Shown: in pieces, positions 1 to 7,906 of the stretch
Numbering within the stretch: the first letter of the stretch is position 1
Layout: every line of letters starts with the position of its first letter
DNA from: Asanoa ishikariensis
Lineage (GTDB): Bacteria; Actinomycetota; Actinomycetes; Mycobacteriales; Micromonosporaceae
Assembly: GCF_900107455.1 (NCBI RefSeq)
Contig: NZ_FNQB01000003.1
Span: 744,001 to 808,000, forward strand
DNA length: 64,000 bases
Direction of reading: 5' to 3'
Program-made: the position numbers and the translations under genes
Notes under the pieces: model-generated
Told to the model about the DNA's origin: nothing
What the model saw: only the letters and a program-made list of their open reading frames with translations
Databases searched by the model: none

Positions 1-1212
1 GCGACGTTGACCGTCCAGGTGTCGGTGGACGGCGCCCCCGAGCTGTCGGAGATGCTGACCGCCTTCGCCCTGATCGCGGTCTACCTGACGATCCTGCTGG
101 TCGGGGTGACGATGAACGCGGCGATCGCGCAACAAGCGCGGGACGTCGCGCTGCTGCGCGCGGTCGGCGCCACACCCGGGCGGATCCGGCGTGCGGTGGC
201 GGTGGAGGCGGCGGTGGTCGCGGTGCCCGCCGGGATCGCGGGCTACCTGCTCGGCCTGCTGGCCGGATGGGCCTGGCTGGGCACGTTGGTCGACCACGGC
301 CTCGCGCCCGCGGGTGCACGGTTCACGCCCGAACCGCTGCTGCTGGCGCCGATCCTCGGCATCCTCGTGGTCACCTCGACGGTCGGCGCGCTGATCGCGG
401 CCGTCCGCCCGGCACGGGCCAGGCCCGCGATCGCGCTCGCCGACGCCGCCACCCGGCGACCCCGGTTCACCGCCGTCCGGCTCGGCCTCGGGCTGCTGCT
501 GGTGGCCGGCGGCGTGACGCTCTCGGTGTCGATCGCGGACCTGGCCGCGGACGCGGCGGACGACGCGGCGTTGTTCGTCATGCTCGCGCTCTGCGTCGGC
601 GTCGGCTTGCTCGGCCCGTTCGTGCTGCGGTCCGCGATCGCGGTGGGCCGCCCGCTGCTCGCCCTCGCCGGTGGCACCGGGCGCCTGGCCGCCGACAATG
701 TCGCGGTGCTGTCCCGGGCGTTGTCCGGCGCGCTCGTGCCACTGGTGCTGGCAGTCGCGTTCGCCGCCGTGAAGGTCGCCGTGCACTCCACGACCACGCA
801 CGTCACCGGCCGGACCGGGCCAGCCGCGGAGGCCTGGCTGGACTACTCGGGCACCGCGGTCTACTGCCTGTTCGCGGCCGTCGCGGCGGTCAACACCTTG
901 GCCACGGTCGTGGTCGGCCGACGCCGCGACCTCGCCCTGCTGGGGCTGGCCGGCGCGACACGCGGGCGGGTGCTGGCGGTCGTGGTCTGCGAAGCTGGCA
1001 TCGTGACGGTCACCGGGCTGGTCCTCGCCGCCGGGGTGGCGGGCGTGACGCTGGTGCCGATGGTCCACACGGCGCTGGGAACGTGGACCCCGTACGTGCC
1101 ACCTTCGACGTTGGCCGCCGGCGTGCTGGCGACCGCCGCCGTGGTCGCCGCCGGCACCGTCCTGCCGGCCGCGCTGTTGACGCGGCGCCCGCCGATCGGG
1201 CAAGTCGGGTGA
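1..1212 (+). CDS. FtsX-type ABC transporter permease (3' part, cut by window edge)
   Basis: The reading frame is open from the first base, so the true start lies outside the window; about 403 codons are visible. The protein is a membrane permease of the FtsX/MacB kind, which work with an ATPase subunit that should lie upstream. Two FtsX-type segments can be seen: the first has a hydrophobic helix followed by ALLRAVGATPGRIRRAV, the second, near the C-terminus, has LALLGLAGATRGRVLAVV. Several other hydrophobic helices lie between them. Its stop overlaps the GTG start of the histidine kinase by 4 nt (GTGA), so transporter and two-component system are translationally coupled. This arrangement is common for exporters or antibiotic-sensing modules in actinomycetes; the substrate cannot be read from the sequence. 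Confidence 0.85.
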   Translation, partial: ATLTVQVSVDGAPELSEMLTAFALIAVYLTILLVGVTMNAAIAQQARDVALLRAVGATPGRIRRAVAVEAAVVAVPAGIAGYLLGLLAGWAWLGTLVDHGLAPAGARFTPEPLLLAPILGILVVTSTVGALIAAVRPARARPAIALADAATRRPRFTAVRLGLGLLLVAGGVTLSVSIADLAADAADDAALFVMLALCVGVGLLGPFVLRSAIAVGRPLLALAGGTGRLAADNVAVLSRALSGALVPLVLAVAFAAVKVAVHSTTTHVTGRTGPAAEAWLDYSGTAVYCLFAAVAAVNTLATVVVGRRRDLALLGLAGATRGRVLAVVVCEAGIVTVTGLVLAAGVAGVTLVPMVHTALGTWTPYVPPSTLAAGVLATAAVVAAGTVLPAALLTRRPPIGQVG

Positions 1213-2426
1213 GAGCGGTCCTGCTCGCCCCGTTCACGGCGCGCACGTGGCGCGAGATGGGCTACGCGCTGGCCAGCCTGCTGTTCGCGGCGCCGGCCGT
1301 GCTGGTGCCGGCGGCCCTGCTGGTCGCGGCCCCGGCCGCGCTCACCGTCGTCGGCCTGCCGCTCCTGGTCGGGGTGCTGCTGCTGGCCCGCCACCTGCCC
1401 GGCTGGTTCGGATTCGTGGCCCGGCCGCTGCTGGGGTGGGACCTGTCGGCGCCGCCGCCGCTGTCGGGTCGCACGGCGGTCGCCCGGGCGCGCGAGGTGC
1501 TGACCGACGGGCGGGCCTGGCGGGCGGCCGTGTACGCGTTCGCCAAGGCGCCGCTGGCGGCGGTCACCGCGTACATCACCCTGCTCGGCACGGTCTTCGG
1601 GGTTCTGCTGCTGACCTCGCCGCTGTGGTGGGAGGCCGGCATCAGGGATCTGGGCCTGCCGGGCGTCGACAGCCGGCCCGAGACCGGCTACGCGGCGGCG
1701 GTCGGCGCGGTCGCGCTGCTGCTGTGCCCGTGGCTGCTGCGGGGGCTGGTCGCGGTCGACCGGAACCTGGCGCTGCTGCTGCTCGGACCCGGCCCCGCCG
1801 AGCGGCGGATCGGCGAGCTGGTGACCAGCCGCGCGGCGCTGACCGCCGACGCCGCCACGACGCTGCGCCGGCTCGAACGCGACCTGCACGACGGCACCCA
1901 GGCCCGGCTCGTGGCGTTGGGCATGACGCTGTCCCGGATCGAGAAGCGGCTCGGACCGTCCGATGTGGATGAGCTGGTCGGCGAGGCCCGCGCCATGGTG
2001 GCCGAAGGGCTCGACGAGCTGCGCGAGATCGTCCGCGGCATCCACCCGCCGGCGCTGGACGCGGGGCTGCCGACCGCCCTCGGAACTCTCGCGGCGCGCA
2101 GCGGCCTGCCGGTGTCAGTCCTCGTGGACCTCGATCGGCCGCCAGCGCCAGCCGCCGCGACCACGCTCTACTTCAGCGCGGCGGAGTTGCTCAGCAACGC
2201 CGCGCGGCACTCGGGCGCGACCGCGGTGCGGCTGTCGCTCACCGGCGCCGACGGGTGGTTACGGTTGGCCGTGTCCGACGACGGCCGCGGTGGTGCGGCA
2301 CCTTCGCTTTCGGGTACGGGCCTGCGTGGGCTGGTCGCCCGAGCCCAGGCCCTCGACGGCCGGGTCGAGGTGGCCAGCCCCGACGGTGGACCGACCACCG
2401 TGACGATGAGCCTGCCGGCGGCCTGA
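1209..2426 (+). CDS. Sensor histidine kinase, HisKA_3 (NarL/DesK-like) type
   Basis: A 405-residue membrane kinase. The N-terminal half (about residues 15-190) holds four or so hydrophobic segments and looks like the actinobacterial 'putative sensor' region rather than an extracellular ligand domain. The dimerisation/phosphoacceptor helix follows, with RLERDLHDGTQARL; the phosphorylated histidine is H227. The ATPase domain shows an N box (AAELLSNAARHSGA) and G boxes (SDDGRGG and GTGLRGLVARA). The GTG start at 1209 overlaps the permease stop by 4 nt, and the first residues VRAVLLAPF fit a cytoplasmic start. Phosphate should pass to the response regulator that begins 2 nt after its stop. An in-frame opening much further upstream is only a shadow of the permease gene. 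Confidence 0.9.
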   Translation: MRAVLLAPFTARTWREMGYALASLLFAAPAVLVPAALLVAAPAALTVVGLPLLVGVLLLARHLPGWFGFVARPLLGWDLSAPPPLSGRTAVARAREVLTDGRAWRAAVYAFAKAPLAAVTAYITLLGTVFGVLLLTSPLWWEAGIRDLGLPGVDSRPETGYAAAVGAVALLLCPWLLRGLVAVDRNLALLLLGPGPAERRIGELVTSRAALTADAATTLRRLERDLHDGTQARLVALGMTLSRIEKRLGPSDVDELVGEARAMVAEGLDELREIVRGIHPPALDAGLPTALGTLAARSGLPVSVLVDLDRPPAPAAATTLYFSAAELLSNAARHSGATAVRLSLTGADGWLRLAVSDDGRGGAAPSLSGTGLRGLVARAQALDGRVEVASPDGGPTTVTMSLPAA

Positions 2427-2427
2427 G

Positions 2428-3069
2428 ATGCGGGTCGTCATCGCCGAGGACAACGCGCTGATGCGCGACGGCATCGCCGCGCTGCTGACCGACCACGACG
2501 TGACCGTGCTGGCCGCCGTCTCCGACGGCACCGCCCTGCTCGCCGCCGTCGCGGAACACCGCCCGGACGTGGCGATCGTCGACGTCCGGATGCCGCCGAC
2601 CTTCACGGACGAGGGCGTCCGCGCCGCGATCGCGATCAAGGCCGCCCACCCGGCGACCGGCGTGCTGGTGTTCTCGCAGTGGGTCGAGACGGTGTACGCC
2701 AACGCCCTGCTGCGCGACCACCCGGAACGGGTCGGCTACCTGCTCAAGGACCGGATCGTCAGCACGGCCGCGTTCCTGGACGCGCTGCGCCGGATCGCCG
2801 ACGGCGGCGTGGCCCTGGACCCGGAGGTGATCCGGCAGTTGTTCGCCGCGCCGGACGCCGGCCTGGCCCGGCTGACCGCGCGCGAGCGGGAGATCCTCGC
2901 GCTGGTCGCGGAGGGCCGCTCCAACCCGGCGATCGCCGCCGAGCTCCACCTGGCCGGCCGCAGCGTCGAGAAGCACGTGACGGCCATCTTCACCAAGCTC
3001 GACCTGCCGCCGTCCACCGAGGACCACCGCCGCGTCCGGGCCGTCCTCCGCTACCTGGAGGCCCGCTAG
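2428..3069 (+). CDS. LuxR/NarL-family response regulator
   Basis: 213 residues with an N-terminal receiver domain and a C-terminal LuxR-type helix-turn-helix. The phosphoacceptor is D52 in IVDVRMPP, with acidic residues E7/D8 near the N-terminus and the conserved lysine in YLLKDRI. The DNA-binding domain begins at about residue 150 (LTAREREILALVAEGRSNPAIA) and continues with the recognition region RSVEKHVTAIFTKL. It starts one base after the kinase stop, forming a cognate pair with it. The pair probably controls the upstream ABC transporter, judged only from gene order. Confidence 0.93.
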   Translation: MRVVIAEDNALMRDGIAALLTDHDVTVLAAVSDGTALLAAVAEHRPDVAIVDVRMPPTFTDEGVRAAIAIKAAHPATGVLVFSQWVETVYANALLRDHPERVGYLLKDRIVSTAAFLDALRRIADGGVALDPEVIRQLFAAPDAGLARLTAREREILALVAEGRSNPAIAAELHLAGRSVEKHVTAIFTKLDLPPSTEDHRRVRAVLRYLEAR

Positions 3070-3097
3070 CCGATTGCCCGGCCGTGCAGGACCCGCC

Positions 3098-4069
3098 CTA
3101 CGTCGGCTCCGCGAGGAGCAGGTCGCGCACCGCGCGCACTCCGACCGCACCGTCGGCGGGCGGCCCGGCGGCTCGGCCGTCGATCGCGGCCAGGACACGG
3201 TCGAGCTGTTCCGCGAACGGGTTCGTCGGCGTGAAGTCCAGCGGCTGTCCGTTGAGGACGATCGTGCCCCCGCCCTCGGGGCCGAGGGTGCCTTCGCAGA
3301 ACGCCGAGCCGCGGTCCCCGAAGAACTCGAGGCGGGTGTACTCCTCGAACTGGATCGAGGCGAGCACGTCGACGCTCGCACCGGACGCGAGTTGCGCGGC
3401 GATGACCGCCGACTCGTCGCGCCCGCCCCACCGGGTGGTGTTGAGGACCGACTCGAAGCGGGTCCAGTCGTCCATGTCGTCGCCGAACCACCGGGCCAGG
3501 TCGAGGCAGTGGGTGCCGGTGGCCGACAATGACCACCATCGCGCGACGTCGCTGCGTGCCCGCCAGTTGGCCTCGTCGATGGGAAACGACCAGGCCAACC
3601 GCATATAGCGGATCGCGCCGAGCGCGCCGTCGAGGATCCGCCGCCGGAGCAGCTCGTGGCCGGCATGACACCGCAGGTGGTAGCTGACCGCGAGCACCAG
3701 GCCGCGCTCGGCCGCCAGGTCGACGAGGGTCTGTGCGTCGGCGAGGCTCAAGGCCATCGGCTTCTCGACGATGACGTGCTTGCCGGCGCGCAGGCTCGCC
3801 TCGGCCTGCGGGAAGTGCAGCCCGTCCGGCGACGCCACGACGACCAGGCCGATGCCGGGGTCGGCGAGGAACGCGTCGAGGTCGTCGTACGGCGTGGCGG
3901 CGTCGACCTCCAATGTGGTCAGAAAGTCCCGCGCCGCGTCGAGGCGCCGGGACAGCACCCCCGCCAGGCGCGCCCCGGCCGCCGCGGTCACCACCGGCCC
4001 GTGACACGTGGCGGCGATGTAGCCGGTGCCGATGATGCCGACACCGATCTGATCCGTCGTTGGATTCAC
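3098..4069 (-). CDS. Gfo/Idh/MocA-family NAD(P)-dependent oxidoreductase
   Basis: 323 residues. The N-terminal Rossmann fold shows GIIGTGYIA (about residues 11-19), and the family's EKP motif lies at residues 102-104 (HVIVEKPMAL). The C-terminal part is the usual beta-sheet substrate/oligomer domain. Enzymes of this family oxidise or reduce sugars, inositols and related polyols with NAD(P); the substrate cannot be told here. I chose the GTG at 4069 because Rossmann homology starts a few residues later and a G-rich segment (GGGGGCTCGG) lies just upstream; longer forms would run into the Ku gene in another frame. It lies 23 nt downstream of ku on the same strand, but no functional link to end joining is evident. 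Confidence 0.9.
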   Translation of the reverse strand: MNPTTDQIGVGIIGTGYIAATCHGPVVTAAAGARLAGVLSRRLDAARDFLTTLEVDAATPYDDLDAFLADPGIGLVVVASPDGLHFPQAEASLRAGKHVIVEKPMALSLADAQTLVDLAAERGLVLAVSYHLRCHAGHELLRRRILDGALGAIRYMRLAWSFPIDEANWRARSDVARWWSLSATGTHCLDLARWFGDDMDDWTRFESVLNTTRWGGRDESAVIAAQLASGASVDVLASIQFEEYTRLEFFGDRGSAFCEGTLGPEGGGTIVLNGQPLDFTPTNPFAEQLDRVLAAIDGRAAGPPADGAVGVRAVRDLLLAEPT

Positions 4070-4092
4070 CCGAGCCCCCGCTGGTGAGTTGA

Positions 4093-5061
4093 TCAGGCCG
4101 CGCGGCCGGATTTCTTGGCCGTGGCCTTCCTGGCGGTCGTCTTCTTCGCGGCCGCCTTCTTCGTCGTCGTGCTCTTCTTGGCCGCGGTCTTCTTCGCCGG
4201 CGCCTTCTTCGCGGCCGTCTTCCTCGCGGGCGCCTTCTTCGCGGTGCTCTTCCTGGCCGGCGCCTTCTTCGCGCTGCCCCGACGGGAGCGCGCATCCTCG
4301 ACGCTGCGGCGCAGGACGTCCATCAGGTCGCTGACGCCGGTCGCCGCCGGGGCGGCCTCGGTCGCGGTGATCTCCTGGCCGGCGTGCTTGGCCTCGATGA
4401 GCTCGTTGACCCGATCCGTGTACGTGTCGCGGTACTCCTCGTGCTTCCAACCGCCGGTCATCGAGTCGATGAGCTGGCCGGCCATGCTGACCTCGGCCGG
4501 CTTGAGCTTGATCTTGCCCGGGATGTCGCCGATGTCGGCCGCGTCGCGCACCTCGTCCGCGAAGTACATGGTCTGGAGCACCAGCACGTCGCCCACGCCG
4601 CGGATGGCGGTCAGGTATTCCTTGCCGCGCATGACCAGCGTGCCGATCGCCGCGCGGCCGGCATCGGCCATCGCGTCACGGAGCAGCGCGTAGGTGCGGG
4701 CCGACTCCTCCCGACCGGGGCCGAGATAGTAGGCCTTCTGGTAGGAGATCGGGTCGATCTCCTCGAGGTCGACGAACGTGTGGATCTCCAGGCTGCGGGA
4801 CCGGCCGGGCGCGATGGAGTCGAGCTCGTCGGGGTCCAGGATCACGTAGTCGCCGCCGCCGACGTCCGCACCCTTGACGATGTCGGCGTACTCGACCTCT
4901 TTGCCGGTGCGTTCGTTGACCCGCTGGTAGCGGATGCGGTCGCTGGTGTCCTTCTCGAACTGGTGGAACGAGACCTCGTGCTCACGGGTGGCCGAGTACA
5001 TCCGCACCGGGACCGCCACCAGTCCGAAGCTGATCACCCCGCTCCAGATCGGACGTGCCAT
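4093..5061 (-). CDS. ku: Ku protein (non-homologous end joining)
   Basis: 322 residues beginning MARPIWSGVISFGLVAVPV, the typical bacterial Ku N-terminus. The protein forms a ring homodimer that threads on DNA double-strand ends and recruits ligase D. The core Ku domain runs to about residue 260 (motifs YYLGPG and LVMRGKEYL). It is followed by a roughly 60-residue lysine/alanine-rich tail made of KKAPARK/KKTAAKK-like repeats, which in other actinobacteria contributes extra DNA binding. No ligD is in the window. The start is the ATG at 5061, preceded by GGTGGTGGCG on the coding strand. Confidence 0.96.
   Translation of the reverse strand: MARPIWSGVISFGLVAVPVRMYSATREHEVSFHQFEKDTSDRIRYQRVNERTGKEVEYADIVKGADVGGGDYVILDPDELDSIAPGRSRSLEIHTFVDLEEIDPISYQKAYYLGPGREESARTYALLRDAMADAGRAAIGTLVMRGKEYLTAIRGVGDVLVLQTMYFADEVRDAADIGDIPGKIKLKPAEVSMAGQLIDSMTGGWKHEEYRDTYTDRVNELIEAKHAGQEITATEAAPAATGVSDLMDVLRRSVEDARSRRGSAKKAPARKSTAKKAPARKTAAKKAPAKKTAAKKSTTTKKAAAKKTTARKATAKKSGRAA
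4105..4275 (-). repeat. Imperfect tandem repeat encoding the Ku C-terminal Lys/Ala tail
   Basis: The 3' end of ku consists of degenerate units related to GGCGCCTTCTTCGC on the plus strand, which encode repeated KKAP/KKTA/RKTA steps. The copies differ at third and some first positions, so this is a low-complexity coding repeat that could change length by slippage, not a mobile element. Confidence 0.75.
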
Positions 5062-5138
5062 CGCCACCACCTCCAGCCGAATCGGTATACCCGTGAGCCT
5101 CGCACCGCAACCAGGGCAGCCGCTAACAAACAAGCGTC

Positions 5139-5168
5139 TTGCACACTTGTCTAAGACGTGCGTACCAT
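5139..5168 (+). promoter_or_regulatory. Putative promoter of the FAD monooxygenase with overlapping inverted repeats
   Basis: TTGCAC (5139-5144) and TACCAT (5163-5168) are separated by 18 nt. The -10 ends 7 nt before the ATG at 5176, so the transcript may be leaderless. Two inverted repeats overlap the promoter: CGTCTT/AAGACG, and ACAAG/CTTGT. They could be an operator, but no regulator gene adjoins. Confidence 0.5.
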
Positions 5169-5175
5169 CCTCGGT

Positions 5176-6354
5176 ATGACACGCATCGCGAACGCGAAGG
5201 TCCTGGTTTCGGGTGCCGGCATCGCTGGGACGGCGCTGGCCTGGTGGCTGGCCGAGCACGGCGCGCGGGTGACCGTAGTCGAGCGGGCGGACGCACCTCG
5301 CGACGGCGGCTACAAGGTCGACATCCGCGGCGCGGCGCTCACCGTGATCGAGCGGATGGGCCTGCTCGACGCGGTCCGCTCCCAGCGCACGGGCGTGCGC
5401 ACCGGGTCGGTGGTCGACGCGACCGGGCGGCGGGTGGCCAGCATGGACGCCGACACCTTCGGCGGGCGGGTGCACGACGACGCCGAGCTACTCCGCGGCG
5501 ACCTGGCCCGGTCGCTGCGCGAGGCCACCGGCGACCGGGTCGACTACCGGTTCGGCGACGCGATCACGGCTCTCGGGTCGGCGGTGACCTTCGAGAGCGG
5601 GCGGCAGGAGACCTACGACCTGGTGGTCGGGGCTGACGGGCTGCGCTCGCGGACCCGCGAGCTGGCTTTCGGCGAGGGCGGGGTGCACGACCTCGGCCAC
5701 TACGTCGCGATCTACTCGGTGCCCAACCACCTCGGGCTCGACCGCGAGGAGCTGACCTACGTCGGGCCGGGGCGCACCGCGCTGGTCTACAGCACCGCCG
5801 GCCAGACCGACGCCAAGGCGATGTTCCTGTTCACGGACCCGGGCGGCGCGCGTCCGCGCGGACGCGAGGAGCAGGAGGCCTTCCTGGCCGAGGCGTACGC
5901 CCACGAGGGCTGGGAGGTGCCGCGCCTGCTCGACGCTCTGGCCGGCGCCGACGACTTCTACTTCGACTCGATCAGCCAGGCCCGGCTCGACGGCTGGTCC
6001 CGGGGTCGGGTGACGCTCGTCGGTGACGCCGCCTACTGCGCCTCCCCCGCGTCCGGCCAGGGCACCAGCCTCGCGCTGGTCGGCGCCTACGTGCTGGCCG
6101 GGGAGCTCGCGACCGCCGGGTTGGACGACGGCCCACGCCGCTACGAGGAGCGGATGCGCCCGTTCGTCGAGCGCAACCAGCGGCTCGGGCCGGCCAACAT
6201 CAAGCGGATGGTGCTGCGCAGCCGCGGCCAGGTCCGGATGTCGATGGGCATGCTCGCCGTCCTGAACCGGCTGCCGGGCAAGGAGCGCCTGCTGGCCAAG
6301 GTCGTCGAGCCCATCCACCGGGCCGCGACGGCGATCACCCTGCCGGTCTACTGA
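5176..6354 (+). CDS. FAD-dependent monooxygenase (PHBH/TetX-like)
   Basis: 392 residues. The N-terminal dinucleotide-binding motif GAGIAG occupies residues 13-18 (KVLVSGAGIAGTALAWWLA), with an acidic residue ending the next strand (VVERAD). The second FAD motif, LVGDAAYCASPASGQGTSLA, is the GD region of group A flavin monooxygenases. These enzymes use NAD(P)H and O2 to hydroxylate aromatic compounds or inactivate drugs; the substrate is not predictable. I chose the ATG at 5176 over an upstream in-frame ATG at 5158 because the promoter -10 ends just before it and homology begins directly. Its 3' end overlaps the convergent dioxygenase gene by 20 bp. Confidence 0.9.
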   Translation: MTRIANAKVLVSGAGIAGTALAWWLAEHGARVTVVERADAPRDGGYKVDIRGAALTVIERMGLLDAVRSQRTGVRTGSVVDATGRRVASMDADTFGGRVHDDAELLRGDLARSLREATGDRVDYRFGDAITALGSAVTFESGRQETYDLVVGADGLRSRTRELAFGEGGVHDLGHYVAIYSVPNHLGLDREELTYVGPGRTALVYSTAGQTDAKAMFLFTDPGGARPRGREEQEAFLAEAYAHEGWEVPRLLDALAGADDFYFDSISQARLDGWSRGRVTLVGDAAYCASPASGQGTSLALVGAYVLAGELATAGLDDGPRRYEERMRPFVERNQRLGPANIKRMVLRSRGQVRMSMGMLAVLNRLPGKERLLAKVVEPIHRAATAITLPVY

Positions 6355-7261
6355 GCGTCGGGGACCAGGGTGAGAGGTCGAGGTTCGGGTAGCGCAGTGC
6401 CATGCCGGCCAGGGTCTCGGGCGTCCAGTAACGATGACCGGGCGGCGGGAAGCCGAGGGCCTGGAGTTGACGCGGCGTAGCTCGGCCGACGAAGTCGACC
6501 CACTCGCTCGTGTAGCTCTTCACCGCCCAGCCGACCCGATGTCCCCACTGCAGGCTGGACGGCCGGAAGCCCAGATGCATGCTGTAGCGGGCTCCCCGGG
6601 GTGCGGTGAGCTGCGTGCCACGGTGAAAGGTCCCGGGCTCGAAAGCGATGACGGTGCCCGCGGGTCCCGCTCCGGACACTTCCGCCGCGTAGAGTTCCGG
6701 ATCGGCCTGAGCCACGAAGCGGCCGGCACCCCCCTGGCCCGGCCGCAGCAGCCAGTTGGGCACGGCGGGCAGGTCGGCGGTGTGCTCGCGGGAGACCAGG
6801 TGCGGCGGTCCGAGGTCGTCGGGAACGTCGTTGAGGAAGACGAACATCTCGACCTGCTGGCAACCCGGCGTGGTGCTGGGAACCAGGACGGTGTGGTTGA
6901 GGTAGTCGCGGTGCAGATCCTGGTCGTAGTCGCAGGCGCCGGTGTATTTGGCCCAGGCCTCCGCACCGTAGAGGTGAACGTCGTCGTCCTCCAGCAGGGC
7001 CGCGGCCAACGCCAGGATGCGGTGGTGCACGGCCAGCAGGCTGATCTCCGTGCTGGCGAACGGGAAGGTGTCGATCCCGGCGAACTCGTCGCCGAGGAAA
7101 CGCTCACGACGCGGGTCGGTGCCGTCATGGAACTCGTCGGCAGAGGGGAACAGCAGGTTTAGCTCCTGCACCGCGGAGGTCAACTCCGCCGCGGGCAGGA
7201 AGCCCGGGAGGATCACGAAGCCGTCGCTCTTCCAGGTCCGCTCCGCGCCCGCGAGGTCCAT
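6335..7261 (-). CDS. Phytanoyl-CoA dioxygenase (PhyH)-like Fe(II)/2-oxoglutarate oxygenase
   Basis: 308 residues. The iron ligands of the double-stranded beta-helix can be placed: H117 and D119 in the HRD motif (QDLHRDYLNHT) and H213 in EPGTFHRGTQ, with R225 (PRGARYS) placed to bind the 2-oxoglutarate carboxylate. Proteins of this kind hydroxylate or halogenate small molecules in secondary metabolism and lipid breakdown; the substrate is not evident. The ATG at 7261 begins MDLAGAERTW just before the family N-terminus (DGFVILPGFL); an in-frame ATG 81 bases upstream would add an unlikely basic extension. It is convergent with the monooxygenase. Confidence 0.85.
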   Translation of the reverse strand: MDLAGAERTWKSDGFVILPGFLPAAELTSAVQELNLLFPSADEFHDGTDPRRERFLGDEFAGIDTFPFASTEISLLAVHHRILALAAALLEDDDVHLYGAEAWAKYTGACDYDQDLHRDYLNHTVLVPSTTPGCQQVEMFVFLNDVPDDLGPPHLVSREHTADLPAVPNWLLRPGQGGAGRFVAQADPELYAAEVSGAGPAGTVIAFEPGTFHRGTQLTAPRGARYSMHLGFRPSSLQWGHRVGWAVKSYTSEWVDFVGRATPRQLQALGFPPPGHRYWTPETLAGMALRYPNLDLSPWSPTLSRPAG

Positions 7262-7321
7262 CGGCCCAGGATCGGCGAGAAGAGATCGACGGGCAACCAG
7301 TTTTCGATGCCTCCCTTGCGC

Positions 7322-7353
7322 GTGGTGCCATCGTGGTGCCATAGTAGTGCCAT
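7322..7353 (+). repeat. Three direct repeats of GTGGTGCCAT with 11-bp period (putative RHH operator)
   Basis: GTGGTGCCAT occurs at 7322-7331 and 7333-7342, and GTAGTGCCAT at 7344-7353. The exact 11-bp step puts each copy on the same DNA face. The last copy runs into the ATG of the ribbon-helix-helix gene. Ribbon-helix-helix proteins often bind short tandem repeats cooperatively, so autoregulation is likely. Confidence 0.65.
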
Positions 7354-7864
7354 GGACCTGACGCCCTACGTCGACAAGCTCCGCGAGGAGCTGGCCGTCG
7401 CCGCCGAAGCCGGTGGCGACGACGCCCGCGCCCTCGCCGAGCGACTGACCGCCCCGCTGGACTCGGCCGTCCGCCTGGCCTTTCTCGAGGCGCTGTCGGC
7501 CGCGGCCGACGAGATCACCCGCGAGCTCGCGCCCGGCTCGGTCGACGTGCGGCTGCGCGGCCGCGACCCCCAGTTCGTGGTGTCAGTGGTGCCAGGTGGC
7601 ACCACGGAGGCACCACGCCCCGCCGCCACACCTGTTGACGATGCCGCTCTCACCGCCGGCGCCGCCTCCGCCCGGATCAACCTGCGCCTCCCCGACGAGC
7701 TGAAGTCCCGCGTCGAGGCGGCCGCCGGCCGGGCGCACGTCTCCGTCAACACGTGGCTGGTGCGCGCGGCCGCCACCGTCCTCGACGCCGACCAGCACCC
7801 GCGCACCGCCGCCACCCACCTCGGTGACGACGGCGGCCAGCGGTTCACCGGCTGGGTCCGCTGA
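7352..7864 (+). CDS. Ribbon-helix-helix (Arc/HicB-like) DNA-binding protein
   Basis: 170 residues. The C-terminal portion (about residues 107-146) reads ARINLRLPDELKSRVEAAAG followed by SVNTWLVRAAA: a short strand, two helices and the NTWL turn, which is the ribbon-helix-helix fold in HicB-like and Arc-like proteins. The N-terminal 100 residues are helical and acidic, with no domain I recognise. No HicA-like toxin is next to it. Downstream on the same strand are a DUF4097 protein and an ABC exporter, so it is probably their repressor. It starts directly after three 11-bp-spaced GTGGTGCCAT repeats, and the same motif occurs three more times inside the gene. Confidence 0.8.
   Translation: MDLTPYVDKLREELAVAAEAGGDDARALAERLTAPLDSAVRLAFLEALSAAADEITRELAPGSVDVRLRGRDPQFVVSVVPGGTTEAPRPAATPVDDAALTAGAASARINLRLPDELKSRVEAAAGRAHVSVNTWLVRAAATVLDADQHPRTAATHLGDDGGQRFTGWVR
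7586..7616 (+). repeat. Intragenic copies of GTGGTGCC: inverted pair plus one more
   Basis: GTGGTGCC at 7586-7593 and GGCACCAC at 7598-7605 form a perfect inverted repeat with a 4-nt centre; another GGCACCAC follows at 7609-7616, again 11 bp on. This is the core of the upstream putative operator, so the coding region may hold an auxiliary binding site. Confidence 0.6.
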
Positions 7865-7906
7865 CCTCTTCCCCACCCGACCAGACACCCACACGAGGGG
7901 ACCACC

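Noticed and set aside
861-2045. Long open frame opposite the permease/kinase genes, and many similar ones elsewhere
   Set aside because: High GC content opens antisense frames. These have compositions dominated by Arg, Pro, Gly and Ala without recognisable motifs, and they lie opposite well-supported genes.
4105-4275. CRISPR-like or minisatellite repeat array
   Set aside because: The units are short, degenerate and in frame in ku, coding for the Lys/Ala tail; there are no unique spacers.
7352-7864. HicB-like antitoxin of a toxin-antitoxin pair
   Set aside because: No HicA, RelE or similar small toxin gene adjoins; the neighbours are a DUF4097 protein and an ABC exporter, so an ordinary repressor is more likely.
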